64,000 nt of DNA from Diplonema papillatum (lineage: Eukaryota; Euglenozoa; Diplonemea; Diplonemida; Diplonemidae), in NCBI GenBank assembly GCA_030068145.1, contig JAPJBO010000803.1:40951-104950 (forward strand). Direction: 5' to 3'. Below are positions 39,235 to 51,300 of this stretch, piece by piece. The translations under genes and the position numbers were made by a program. Under the pieces are notes generated by a model. It did not search any database. It was not told the DNA's origin and worked only from the letters and a program-made list of their open reading frames with translations. The stretch's first letter is position 1, and each line of letters starts with the position of its first letter.

Positions 39235-39470
39235 TTCGCCTGTGCTCCAGTAGCACTGGTGGTGGTCCTGGCTGTGACGAGCTACGAACAGCCGCCTGAC
39301 GAACCAGACTCACACCGCTGTCCTGTCTGCAGACACTCAGGTTCCGCGCTGATGATGGTCCGCCTTATGTGTCCGTGGCTTAAAGGACCGAAACACGGCG
39401 CAGACGGGACCAGTGCTGTGCTGAGCACATACCCATTGCAAGCACGTTCTTGCAAACCACCCTCGCCCAA
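39235..39470 (+). repeat. Dispersed repeat family c, copy
   Basis: GGCTGTGACGAGCTACGAAC, GCTGTCCTGTCTGCAGACAC, CGAAACACGGCGCAGACGGG and GCAAGCACGTTCTTGCAAAC. Confidence 0.85.
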
Positions 39471-39639
39471 TATCGGTGGACCACTCTTCCTTGGCAGACT
39501 GGCCTGCCCCGTCTGCTGGCGAAGAATGCAGGCGATGCACCCCTCCCGCGCTTGTTATGGAACGTAGCTGCTTTGACTCCGAATGGAGGGGAGGAAATAT
39601 TGAGGTAAAAGGGAAAATGCAATACAAACGCAATCTGTT

Positions 39640-39860
39640 TTGTTCTTCGCTTACACCACCGTGTGTTGTTTTCTCACTCAGGACTTTTGACGCGTTGTGT
39701 GCATTTGTCGTGTAGGGGGTAGACCCGCATGACTTCACGTCCGTTCAACACGCGGTTCGGTAGTTACAGCACTGAGGATCCCTTCGGTTCTTTGTCTGGC
39801 AGCATCGTCGAGCATTTCCTTCCAAGCTGGCGCTTATGTAAACAAAATGGTCTGGTCCCA
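39640..39860 (-). repeat. Dispersed repeat family h, inverted copy with exon-like segment
   Basis: Read on the minus strand it matches 10905-11075. On the + strand GTCGTGTAG is followed by a frame giving VDPHDFTSVQH, then after an insertion DPFGSLSGSIVEHFLPSWRL, as in the exon-like repeat. Confidence 0.75.
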
Positions 39861-39914
39861 CTTAGTCACGGCCTTGGCTAGCCAAAGTTGAAGTGCGAAT
39901 ATGTCGACCATCCC

Positions 39915-40370
39915 CTGCCCTGTTTCGGCGGCTGATCAGAATTCCGAATTTGAACATGGAACAGGGTAAATGCAAGCGGTCAACCGGCACGCACCGGCAA
40001 AACGAAGCACCTGTCTTTTTAGTACTAACAATCTTGTGGGTTGCCCTTCAATGTATTGTGCAGGCTAAAAAGACGTAGGCAGCGTGTTTTGGTGGTTGAT
40101 CAGAATTCCTTACCTGAATACACACAGGGTAAATACAAGTGGGAAAACGATCAACCGGCACGCACCGGCAAAACGAAGCACCTGTCTTTTTAGTACTAAC
40201 AATCTTGTGGGTTGCCCTTCAATGTATTGTGCAGGCTAAAAAGACGTAGGCAGCGTGTTTTGGTGGTTGATCAGAATTCCTTACCTGAATACACACAGGG
40301 TAAATACAAGTGGGAAAACGATCAACCGGCACGCACCGGCAAAACGAAGCACCTGTCTTTTTCAAACTGC
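39915..40370 (+). repeat. Family f in tandem, period about 180 bp
   Basis: One short unit (39915-40015) and two near-identical units: CCTGTCTTTTTAGTACTAAC at 40011 and 40181, and GGTGGTTGATCAGAATTCCT at 40090 and 40262. Confidence 0.9.
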
Positions 40371-40404
40371 AATAGCATGTGATCATCACGTGTTTTGTGC
40401 TTTT

Positions 40405-40785
40405 TTCGTGGCATGCGACACACTATACGTGATCAACGTAATTATGTGAACCGGTTAGCGACTGGGCGGCGCTCTCTTGCAAAACGTGTTCCTTCAAAAA
40501 GAACCCATTCGACGACGGTCACCCGGAGACTCTAGCATCCAATTCGTGGTTATAATTTCATGTCGTGCCTGTTCACATGTTATGGCACACGTTGCATGGC
40601 GTGCGACACACAATACGTGATCAACGCATTCTTGTAAACTGGTTAGCGACTAGGCGGCGCTCTCTTGTAAGAAGTGTTCCTTCGAAGAAAAGAACCCATT
40701 CGACGAAGGTCACCCGGAGACTCTAGCATCCAATGCGTGGTTATACTTTCATGCCGTGTCTTTTTCACATGTTAAGACACATGTT
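40405..40785 (+). repeat. Two-copy direct repeat of about 187 bp
   Basis: CATGCGACACACTATACGTG, GGTTAGCGACTGGGCGGCGC, CATTCGACGACGGTCACCCG and GACTCTAGCATCCAATTCGT recur 187 bp downstream with few changes. CATTCGACGAAGGTCACCCG also occurs at 39157-39176 and in 41690-41715. Confidence 0.88.
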
Positions 40786-41162
40786 GCCAAGTGAAGCGCC
40801 GCAGCACGTGGCTTGCGCCCGTCTTTTCTGCCCCCTCCCAACCCCCCCCTCTTTTTTCTTGCAATGCCTCTTCTCGCCCGCAGCCTGATTTCTTTTTCAC
40901 ATTGATTTCGCCTCGTCTCTTTCTTCGTGGGAGCCCCCCCCCCCCCGGGGTGCCTGCCGATATTTTTTCCTTTCTTCTTTTTTTTGCTTTGGTATTGTTC
41001 GTGGTGCCTTCGTGCTGGAGGACTGTCCAGATCGTTCCGGGGGGCTTCTTTTTTGCGGGCAACGACGAACTTGCAGAACTCAGAAAAAATATCACAGCCT
41101 CTACGTAGAGCCATGGTGCGGACAATGGACCGGTGCGCTATACAGGGCAACTCCTGCCCAGC

Positions 41163-41383
41163 TAGTGCTCGTCTGCCTTGATGGCACTTGCACTTCACGG
41201 AACTCAATGCTCAACTTGAGAAAGCGAGCGGAAATAGAACTTGGCTCGGAAATGACCAGTTTGACCTCATCCTCATCATCGTTGACTCTCCCGACGGACG
41301 ACGTCATAAAGCAACACTAGCTCGTGAACAGTGCTCGCCTGCCTTCATGGCACTTGCACTTTACAGAACTCAATGCTCAACTT
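41163..41383 (+). repeat. Target repeat of LINE-C, two copies
   Basis: GCTCGTCTGCCTTGATGGCA to AATGCTCAACTT (41166-41217) and GCTCGCCTGCCTTCATGGCA to AATGCTCAACTT (41331-41383), separated by GAGAAAGCGAGCGGAAATAG and GACTCTCCCGACGGACGACG. The same chain, inverted, is at 56104-56265, where LINE-C interrupts it. Confidence 0.85.
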
Positions 41384-41393
41384 CATCATCATC

Positions 41394-41474
41394 AGGAGTT
41401 CTCGAAGCTCGCATCCCCGACAGGGAAGCCACGGCGATCGAACTCGGCAGGCCGCGAACAACTCTACGCTCGAT
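41394..41474 (+). mobile_element. LINE-C remnant: extreme 3' end only
   Basis: GGAGTTCTCGAAGCTCGCAT, CCCCGACAGGGAAGCCACGG and AACAACTCTACGCTCGAT match the last 80 bp of LINE-C (minus strand 52490 to 52408). It is joined after a CATCATCATCA filler to the same target sequence, a strongly 5'-truncated insertion. Confidence 0.85.
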
Positions 41475-41559
41475 CACGAAATGGAATGTCTGACTTCTTC
41501 CCAGGTGTACCATGCATACCCGGGTGCATCTACAGCATGTGCTGCGTACTAGCTACTGC

Positions 41560-41665
41560 ATGTAGCAGTATCAGCAGCAGCAGCAGCAGCGGCAGCAGCT
41601 GCAGCAACAACCCGTCCCGAAGCCGCAAAGCAATGTACACGAACGAAGCCATGCAGCCCCACCCC
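41560..41665 (+). repeat. Fragment resembling the poly-Gln part of PFR exon 1
   Basis: AGCAGCAGCAGCAGCGGCAG, then CAACAACCCGTCCCGAAGCC and AATGTACACGAACGAAGCCATG. The segment CAACCCGTCCCGAAG also follows the CAG run in PFR exon 1 (42553-42567). Probably a short duplication. Confidence 0.5.
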
Positions 41666-41939
41666 CAGTACGGATTAGCTTTAAAAGAACCCATATCGAC
41701 GAAGGTCACCCGGAGACTCTAAAATCCCGGATTCTCAAGCGAACTGTCTAACTCCAAAAAAAAAAAAAAAAAAAACGCTAAGAAAATGTGTTATTTCTGT
41801 CTAGCTCCACTATGCTGCCTACACACTCGCAGACAGCAAGCAACCATACATCCACACAAAAAGGAAGAATTGAAGATTAGAGTCGAAACTGCCTGGCTTT
41901 TCACGCCGTAGCAGAACGACCACACCCTACCCAATCCCA

Positions 41940-42110
41940 AACACCCCCTAAACGCGTTAGGGGACTTCACGAGGTTTCACAACGGAACGACTCATCACCC
42001 GAAACGAGCGGCACCCTCTCACTTTTCTCAACCCCCTCCATACCCAAAGCCTCTACGGTCAACCGGAGACTTTAAAATACCGACCTTCTAATCCACAAGT
42101 AACGCTAAAA
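41940..42110 (+). repeat. Dispersed repeat family b, copy just upstream of the PFR start
   Basis: AACGCGTTAGGGGACTTCAC, CCTCTCACTTTTCTCAACCC, CTACGGTCAACCGGAGACTT and TAATCCACAAGTAACGCT. It ends about 100 bp before the PFR ATG. Confidence 0.9.
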
Positions 42111-42149
42111 ACTGCCAGGGCGATTTACATATATTTCTTACACATACAC

Positions 42150-42204
42150 CTACCCCCACCCTCCCGATACCCCCCCCCCCAATCATCTTTTCTTTCTTGA
42201 CAAG
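42150..42204 (+). promoter_or_regulatory. Polypyrimidine tract and spliced-leader acceptor of the PFR gene
   Basis: A long pyrimidine stretch (CCCCCACCCTCCCGATACCC then C run, ATCATCTTTTCTTTCTTGAC) ends with AAG at 42204, three bases before the ATG. This is what trans-splicing would need and gives a 5' UTR of only three bases plus the leader. Confidence 0.55.
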
Positions 42205-42207
42205 ACA

Positions 42208-42321
42208 ATGAAGGCAGACTCGGATATGCTGCGGGAGTTCTACTTCAGCGCCGGGCAGAACTACACCGCGTTCAAGACGAAGAAGCAGAAGGGAGCCCCC
42301 GTTTCGCCTGCGAAGGCGCCC

Positions 42322-42354
<33 letters not shown>

Positions 42355-45300
42355 GTGGAGGAAGCTGCGGCGGTGAGGCCGGCGGCGGCGGCGGACGAGG
42401 AAAGCGCGGAGCAGGCTCCCGGGGGTCAGCAGGAGGAGCAGCGGGCGGCGAAGAGAAAGGCGTCGACTGAGGCAGTCGAGCCGAAGAGGGGCAGTGCGGC
42501 AAAGCCGGAAGACCGCGGCAGCAACCAGCAGCAGCAGCAGCAGCAGCAGCATCAACCCGTCCCGAAGCGGCAGACAAGCAGCCGGAGTGCGGTGAGGGTA
42601 CCCGGAGCCGCGCTGGCGGCTTCGAACCCGGGGCCAGTAGCCGGCGGCATGGCGCTCGAAGCGGCGTCGACGGAGTACATCCTCTTCCTGAAGCAGCAGC
42701 AGGACCTGCAAAAGCACCACAACCGCCTCGAAGAAACGCTCGCCTGCTTCGAAACCGCGAGGAAGGACCAGCAAAAGGAAGTCACCGGCCTCCGGAAGCA
42801 GGCGGCCGAGCTGCTGCGGGACTTGGAGGGCGGGTCCGACTGGAACCTGACTTCGAGGTACAACGTGGACAACCTCGTGAAGGACGCGAGCCTCAGCTTG
42901 CACAACACGCAGCTCACTCCGTTCGATGCGGAAGCGCAGGTACAATCTTTCTGTCCAAAACGTTGGAAAATCTCCTCCCTTTCGACATGGGAAGACTTGC
43001 GATATGAGGCAGTCATATCGCACGTCTTCCTTATATCCCACTTTCAAAGATGATGGCATTTCTTCCTGCCATCCCACCCTCAGCAAGTTTTGATTTTGTG
43101 TCCTTCCCACTTTCAAACAAGATTTGTGCCCTCATATCCCAAGCTCTCAACATGGTGAGAGCTTCGATACCGCGCGCAGGGACCAGCAAAAGGAAGTCAC
43201 CGGCCTCCGGAAGCAGGCGGCCGACCTGCTGCGGGACTTGGAGGGCGGGTCCGACTGGAACCTGACTTCGAGGTACAACGTGGACAACCTCGTGAAGGAC
43301 GCGAGCCTCAGCTTGCACAACACGCAGCTCACTCCGTTCGATGCGGAAGCGCAGGTACAATCTTTCTGTCCAAAACGTTGGAAAATCCCCTCCCTTTCGA
43401 CATGGGAAGACTTGCGATATATCGCACGTCTTCCTTATATCCCACTTTCTAACCCGTATTTGGCCACTTTTGATGATGACATTTCTTCCTGCCATCCCAC
43501 CCTCAGCAAATTTTGATTTTGTGTCCTTCCCACTTTCAAACAAGATTTCCCTCATATCCCAAGCTCTCAATATGGTGAGAGCTTCGATACCGCGCGCAGG
43601 GACCAGCAGAAGGAAGTCACCGGCCTCCGGAAGCAGGCGGCCGAGCTGCTGCGGGACTTGGAGGGCTGGTCCGACTGGAACCTGACTTCGAGGTACAACG
43701 TGGACAACCTCGTGAAGGACGCGAGCCTCAGCTTGCACAACACGCAGCTCACTCCGTTCGATGCGGAAGCGCAGGTACAATCTTTCTGTCCAAAACGTTC
43801 CCTTTTGACATGGGAAGACTTGCGATATGAGGCAAGTCTTCCTTATACCCCCACTCAAACTTATAAAAAACCCCGGATCCCTAAGTGAACTTGCACTCTA
43901 AAAAGTACGCGAAACGTCTGCCAGTCTGTACTATGAAATCAAACCGCAGGTGTTGGAGCTGCAGCAGCAGGTGGCGAACCTGAAGAAACTGAAGCAGGAC
44001 CACCAAGACAAGGAGCACTTCGACCCGCACAAGGTGGCCGTCAACAACGGCCTGCGCAGACTCGACCGGGTGGAGAAGGAGGCGAGGAGCGGCCAGCTCA
44101 ACGTCGCGAAGCTCGCCCGCGTCCCTGACACCCTCCTGATCCAGCTGGAACACCTGTTCGGAACCCCAACGCTGCACTCCCTCCTGGAGTCCCACGAAAC
44201 CGCGATGGAGCACCTGCTCTTCAAACTCGACAGGGCCCGCGAACAAAGGGAAGAGGCCCTCGAAGACGGCGAGATGCAACTCGCCGAAAAGCACTACTAC
44301 GCCATCGTCGACCTGTACGACGAGCTGCAGGGAGAAGTGCTCGAGAAGCTGCACATCGTCGACAAGACGCTCAAGGAAACAGCCGTCTTCGACAAGGTGC
44401 GCGACACGTACCAGCTGAAAGCCGGCGACGAGATCAAGAAGTATGCACACTTCTTTTACCGGCGAGCACTTTTCTTCTCCCTGCACATGCACAGGTGGGA
44501 TAGTAAAATGGCCATTTCAACCCAGCAGCGACAAAATGTCTATTTTTTAGTCGTCATTAAGATCGCAGGTCTTAGAAGATAAGTATATCCGACGAATACC
44601 TAACACTCGTTACAAGGTTAAGTAACCCCGTCGCTATCCCGAAAACATCGTAACTTCACCCCTCGCTTGGGGGAAAACACGCAGTCTTTTATCCCCCGAG
44701 GTTTTATTAGTCGTATAAGATCGCAGGTCTTAGAAGATTAATATATCCGACGAATACCTGACACTCGTTACAGGTTGAATAACCCCGTCGCTATCCCGAA
44801 AACATCGTAACTTTACCCTCTCTCGCGCGGGAAGCCCGCGCGCCTTTGAATGCGAGAGCCCAGGACACAGCTTTATTTTTACGTTAATCAAGTACTGCAG
44901 CGACTCCGCGCATAAGTAGACGATTGTGACAAACACACCGAATCACTGCCTGACCTTTCTACTTTCGATTTATGCATCACCCGCGACGGTGAAGACGAAG
45001 CAGCAGACGGAGCCAGTATACGCAGTAGGAGGAGGATGTATTATCCCGCAATCGAACCAGGTTGTAATACCTAAGCACACACACCTTCTCCGGTAGCTCC
45101 CGGCTCAGCCGACATCCGCGGCCTTCTTAAAAGGAGAAGGGAAATGATCACGGACACAATATCCGTCACTTTGTCCCGAGGGCTGATTTTTGCACGAGGG
45201 ACCATTGGCGGAGAATCCTGTAAACCGTAATTTTCTTAAACCGGTGAAATTAAAACCCGGACGAAAACCACTTTTTTGCCCGACTGCAAACATACTTGTA

Positions 45301-48300
45301 TTGGTGCGAGATGCCGTCCCAGGGCCAACTTCGCTTTGGGACGTCAACTCGTATTGATGCGAGATGCCGTCCCAGGGCCAACTTCGCTTTGGGACGTCAA
45401 CTCGTATTAGTGCGAGATGCCGTCCCAGGGCCAACTTCGCTTTGGGACGTCAACTCGTATTGGTGCGAGATGCCGTCCCAGGGCCAACTTCGCTTTGGGA
45501 CGTCAACTCGTATTGATGCGAGATGCCGTCCCAGGGCCAACTTCGCTTTGGGACGTCAACTCGTATTGGTGCGAGATGCCGTCCCAGGGCCAACTTCGCT
45601 TTGGGACGTCAACTCGTATTGATGCGAGATGCCGTCCCAGGGCCAACTTCGCTTTGGGACGTCAACTCGTATTGGTGCGAGATGCCGTCCCAGGGCCAAC
45701 TTCGCTTTGGGACGTCAACTCGTATTGGTGCGAGATGCCGTCCCAGGGCCAACTTCGCTTTGGGACGTCAACTCGTATTGATGCGAGATGCCGTCCCAGG
45801 GCCAACTTCGCTTTGGGACGTCAACTCGTATTGATGCGAGATGCCGTCCCAGGGCCAACTTCGCTTTGGGACGTCAACTCGTATTGGTGCGAGATGCCGT
45901 CCCAGGGCCAACTTCGCTTTGGGACGTCAACTCGTATTGGTGCGAGATGCCGTCCCAGGGCCAACTTCGCTTTGGGACGTCAACTCGTATTGGTGCGAGA
46001 TGCCGTCCCAGGGCCAACTTCGCTTTGGGACGTCAACTCGTATTGGTGCGAGATGCCGTCCCAGGGCCAACTTCGCTTTGGGACGTCAACTCGTATTGGT
46101 GCGAGATGCCGTCCCAGGGCCAACTTCGCTTTGGGACGTCAACTCGTATTGATGCGAGATGCCGTCCCAGGGCCAACTTCGCTTTGGGACGTCAACTCGT
46201 ATTGGTGCGAGATGCCGTCCCAGGGCCAACTTCGCTTTGGGACGTCAACTCGTATTGGTGCGAGATGCCGTCCCAGGGCCAACTTCGCTTTGGGACGTCA
46301 ACTCGTATTGGTGCGAGATGCCGTCCCAGGGCCAACTTCGCTTTGGGACGTCAACTCGTATTGGTGCGAGATGCCGTCCCAGGGCCAACTTCGCTTTGGG
46401 ACGTCAACTCGTATTGATGCGAGATGCCGTCCCAGGGCCAACTTCGCTTTGGGACGTCAACTCGTATTGGTGCGAGATGCCGTCCCAGGGCCAACTTCGC
46501 TTTGGGACGTCAACTCGTATTGATGCGAGATGCCGTCCCAGGGCCAACTTCGCTTTGGGACGTCAACTCGTATTGGTGCGAGATGCCGTCCCAGGGCCAA
46601 CTTCGCTTTGGGACGTCAACTCGTATTGGTGCGAGATGCCGTCCCAGGGCCAACTTCGCTTTGGGACGTCAACTCGTATTGGTGCGAGATGCCGTCCCAG
46701 GGCCAACTTCGCTTTGGGACGTCAACTCGTATTGGTGCGAGATGCCGTCCCAGGGCCAACTTCGCTTTGGGACGTCAACTCGTATTGGTGCGAGATGCCG
46801 TCCCAGGGCCAACTTCGCTTTGGGACGTCAACTCGTATTGGTGCGAGATGCCGTCCCAGGGCCAACTTCGCTTTGGGACGTCAACTCGTATTGGTGCGAG
46901 ATGCCGTCCCAGGGCCAACTTCGCTTTGGGACGTCAACTCGTATTGATGCGAGATGCCGTCCCAGGGCCAACTTCGCTTTGGGACGTCAACTCGTATTGA
47001 TGCGAGATGCCGTCCCAGGGCCAACTTCGCTTTGGGACGTCAACTCGTATTGGTGCGAGATGCCGTCCCAGGGCCAACTTCGCTTTGGGACGTCAACTCG
47101 TATTGGTGCGAGATGCCGTCCCAGGGCCAACTTCGCTTTGGGACGTCAACTCGTATTGGTGCGAGATGCCGTCCCAGGGCCAACTTCGCTTTGAGACGTC
47201 AACTCGTATTGATGCGAGATGCCGTCCCAGGGCCAACTTCGCTTTGGGACGTCAACTCGTATTGGTGCGAGATGCCGTCCCAGGGCCAACTTCGCTTTGG
47301 GACGTCAACTCGTATTGATGCGAGATGCCGTCCCAGGGCCAACTTCGCTTTGGGACGTCAACTCGTATTGGTGCGAGATGCCGTCCCAGGGCCAACTTCG
47401 CTTTGGGACGTCAACTCGTATTGGTGCGAGATGCCGTCCCAGGGCCAACTTCGCTTTGGGACGTCAACTCGTATTGGTGCGAGATGCCGTCCCAGGGCCA
47501 ACTTCGCTTTGGGACGTCAACTCGTATTGATGCGAGATGCCGTCCCAGGGCCAACTTCGCTTTGGGACGTCAACTCGTATTGGTGCGAGATGCCGTCCCA
47601 GGGCCAACTTCGCTTTGGGACGTCAACTCGTATTGGTGCGAGATGCCGTCCCAGGGCCAACTTCGCTTTGGGACGTCAACTCGTATTGATGCGAGATGCC
47701 GTCCCAGGGCCAACTTCGCTTTGGGACGTCAACTCGTATTGGTGCGAGATGCCGTCCCAGGGCCAACTTCGCTTTGGGACGTCAACTCGTATTGATGCGA
47801 GATGCCGTCCCAGGGCCAACTTCGCTTTGGGACGTCAACTCGTATTGGTGCGAGATGCCGTCCCAGGGCCAACTTCGCTTTGGGACGTCAACTCGTATTG
47901 ATGCGAGATGCCGTCCCAGGGCCAACTTCGCTTTGGGACGTCAACTCGTATTGGTGCGAGATGCCGTCCCAGGGCCAACTTCGCTTTGGGACGTCAACTC
48001 GTATTGGTGCGAGATGCCGTCCCAGGGCCAACTTCGCTTTGGGACGTCAACTCGTATTGGTGCGAGATGCCGTCCCAGGGCCAACTTCGCTTTGGGACGT
48101 CAACTCGTATTGATGCGAGATGCCGTCCCAGGGCCAACTTCGCTTTGGGACGTCAACTCGTATTGGTGCGAGATGCCGTCCCAGGGCCAACTTCGCTTTG
48201 GGACGTCAACTCGTATTGGTGCGAGATGCCGTCCCAGGGCCAACTTCGCTTTGGGACGTCAACTCGTATTGGTGCGAGATGCCGTCCCAGGGCCAACTTC

Positions 48301-51300
48301 GCTTTGGGACGTCAACTCGTATTGATGCGAGATGCCGTCCCAGGGCCAACTTCGCTTTGGGACGTCAACTCGTATTGGTGCGAGATGCCGTCCCAGGGCC
48401 AACTTCGCTTTGGGACGTCAACTCGTATTGGTGCGAGATGCCGTCCCAGGGCCAACTTCGCTTTGGGACGTCAACTCGTATTGGTGCGAGATGCCGTCCC
48501 AGGGCCAACTTCGCTTTGGGACGTCAACTCGTATTGGTGCGAGATGCCGTCCCAGGGCCAACTTCGCTTTGGGACGTCAACTCGTATTGATGCGAGATGC
48601 CGTCCCAGGGCCAACTTCGCTTTGGGACGTCAACTCGTATTGGTGCGAGATGCCGTCCCAGGGCCAACTTCGCTTTGGGACGTCAACTCGTATTGGTGCG
48701 AGATGCCGTCCCAGGGCCAACTTCGCTTTGGGACGTCAACTCGTATTGGTGCGAGATGCCGTCCCAGGGCCAACTTCGCTTTGGGACGTCAACTCGTATT
48801 GGTGCGAGATGCCGTCCCAGGGCCAACTTCGCTTTGGGACGTCAACTCGTATTGGTGCGAGATGCCGTCCCAGGGCCAACTTCGCTTTGGGACGTCAACT
48901 CGTATTGATGCGAGATGCCGTCCCAGGGCCAACTTCGCTTTGGGACGTCAACTCGTATTGGTGCGAGATGCCGTCCCAGGGCCAACTTCGCTTTGGGACG
49001 TCAACTCGTATTGGTGCGAGATGCCGTCCCAGGGCCAACTTCGCTTTGGGACGTCAACTCGTATTGATGCGAGATGCCGTCCCAGGGCCAACTTCGCTTT
49101 GGGACGTCAACTCGTATTGGTGCGAGATGCCGTCCCAGGGCCAACTTCGCTTTGGGACGTCAACTCGTATTGATGCGAGATGCCGTCCCAGGGCCAACTT
49201 CGCTTTGGGACGTCAACTCGTATTGGTGCGAGATGCCGTCCCAGGGCCAACTTCGCTTTGGGACGTCAACTCGTATTGGTGCGAGATGCCGTCCCAGGGC
49301 CAACTTCGCTTTGGGACGTCAACTCGTATTGGTGCGAGATGCCGTCCCAGGGCCAACTTCGCTTTGGGACGTCAACTCGTATTGGTGCGAGATGCCGTCC
49401 CAGGGCCAACTTCGCTTTGGGACGTCAACTCGTATTGGTGCGAGATGCCGTCCCAGGGCCAACTTCGCTTTGGGACGTCAACTCGTATTGGTGCGAGATG
49501 CCGTCCCAGGGCCAACTTCGCTTTGGGACGTCAACTCGTATTGGTGCGAGATGCCGTCCCAGGGCCAACTTCGCTTTGGGACGTCAACTCGTATTGGTGC
49601 GAGATGCCGTCCCAGGGCCAACTTCGCTTTGGGACGTCAACTCGTATTGGTGCGAGATGCCGTCCCAGGGCCAACTTCGCTTTGGGACGTCAACTCGTAT
49701 TGGTGCGAGATGCCGTCCCAGGGCCAACTTCGCTTTGGGACGTCAACTCGTATTGGTGCGAGATGCCGTCCCAGGGCCAACTTCGCTTTGGGACGTCAAC
49801 TCGTATTGATGCGAGATGCCGTCCCAGGGCCAACTTCGCTTTGGGACGTCAACTCGTATTGGTGCGAGATGCCGTCCCAGGGCCAACTTCGCTTTGGGAC
49901 GTCAACTCGTATTGGTGCGAGATGCCGTCCCAGGGCCAACTTCGCTTTGGGACGTCAACTCGTATGGGTGCGAGATGCCGTCCCAGGGCCAACTTCGCTT
50001 TGGGACGTCAACTCGTATTGGTGCGAGATGCCGTCCCAGGGCCAACTTCGCTTTGGGACGTCAACTCGTATTGGTGCGAGATGCCGTCCCAGGGCCAACT
50101 TCGCTTTGGGACGTCAACTCGTATTGATGCGAGATGCCGTCCCAGGGCCAACTTCGCTTTGGGACGTCAACTCGTATTGGTGCGAGATGCCGTCCCAGGG
50201 CCAACTTCGCTTTGGGACGTCAACTCGTATTGGTGCGAGATGCCGTCCCAGGGCCAACTTCGCTTTGGGACGTCAACTCAAGTACGGAAGAATCGACCCT
50301 CCCCGACAAGTACCGGCCGACTTTGCCAAATGCGATGGCGAATTAATGCGCAGTGTGTGTCTACGGGTAGAACCGCTATCTCATCCGCCAAACTGCTGCT
50401 TTCCTTTCATAAAAGCTGCGTGCACATTTCTAGACTGTTTCTCTGAGCAATTCTCACCACGATTATCGAGCCGTTCGACACTCCATTAATGCTGTCCCCT
50501 CTTAGTGCCCAACAATTGCACTCGCTGCTTTCCGTCCATGAAAGCCGTTTGCACAGTCTCGAGCGTTCTCATTAAAGCCATCCCCTTCTTTAATGCCCAG
50601 CAATTGCACTCGCTGCTTTCCGTCCACGAAAGCCGTTTGCACAGTCTCGAGCAATAACCACCACTCTCATTCACCAGCTGCTGCTTTCCATAAAAGCTGC
50701 ATGCCCATCCTCAGCATGAAAATCGAACCGTTCGAACACGTCCTCATCCCCTTCTTTTAATGCCCAGCAATTGCACTCGCTGCTTTTCCTTCCATGAAGT
50801 TTGCCCGCACAGTCTGAAGCAAACCCACCACTATCAGGATCAAGGGCGACAAGGAGGCTTTGAAGCAGAAGTGCGAGCAGGACACGCAGAAGCTGTTTTC
50901 CCTGCGGGAAAAGATCGAGGACGTGGAGAAGCAGATGGTGCTCAAGATGGCGGAGGACTGCCGCAGGAGCGACGAGTCGCTCCGCGTCAACGGCAGCAAG
51001 ATGGAAGCTTGCTGGATGCAGGTATCGCCCCTATACCACCAGTTCTCCATCTTTCGGGTCCCAACAAGTGTACTTAACCTCAAATCCCTTTCCAGTAAAT
51101 CAAGATCGGGCTGTGCTGCGTCCTCAAGGATTGGCACATCTCCCTTTCAGTGGTTGACACCCTAAGCCTCGCACACGTGTTAGACTCCTTGGTCCGTGTT
51201 TCAACGGGTAGTAGAAGATCGCTGTGTCTGACATGAGCCTGCGAGCGTTTAACCACGTCAGGCCAGCGGGAGCAAGGACGTTGTCCGAAGACGCCACTTA

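Noticed and set aside
42088-43858. Minus-strand Leu/Arg-rich frames opposite PFR exon 1
   Set aside because: Mirror of GC-rich coding sequence; the + strand has the family match and phase-consistent splicing.
45040-45120. tRNA-like B-box (GGTTCGATTGC) on the minus strand
   Set aside because: No A-box at the right distance and no cloverleaf could be drawn. I found no convincing tRNA, rRNA, snRNA or spliced-leader RNA gene in the window.
45308-50279. CRISPR-like array
   Set aside because: The repeats are contiguous with no unique spacers and the DNA is eukaryotic.
45417-50489. Open frames of up to 704 codons (MPSQGQLRFGTSTRIGARC-type repeats)
   Set aside because: They come from the 53 bp satellite, which lacks stops except where the A variant makes TGA. 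They lie in an intron of the PFR gene and the unit length is not a multiple of three.
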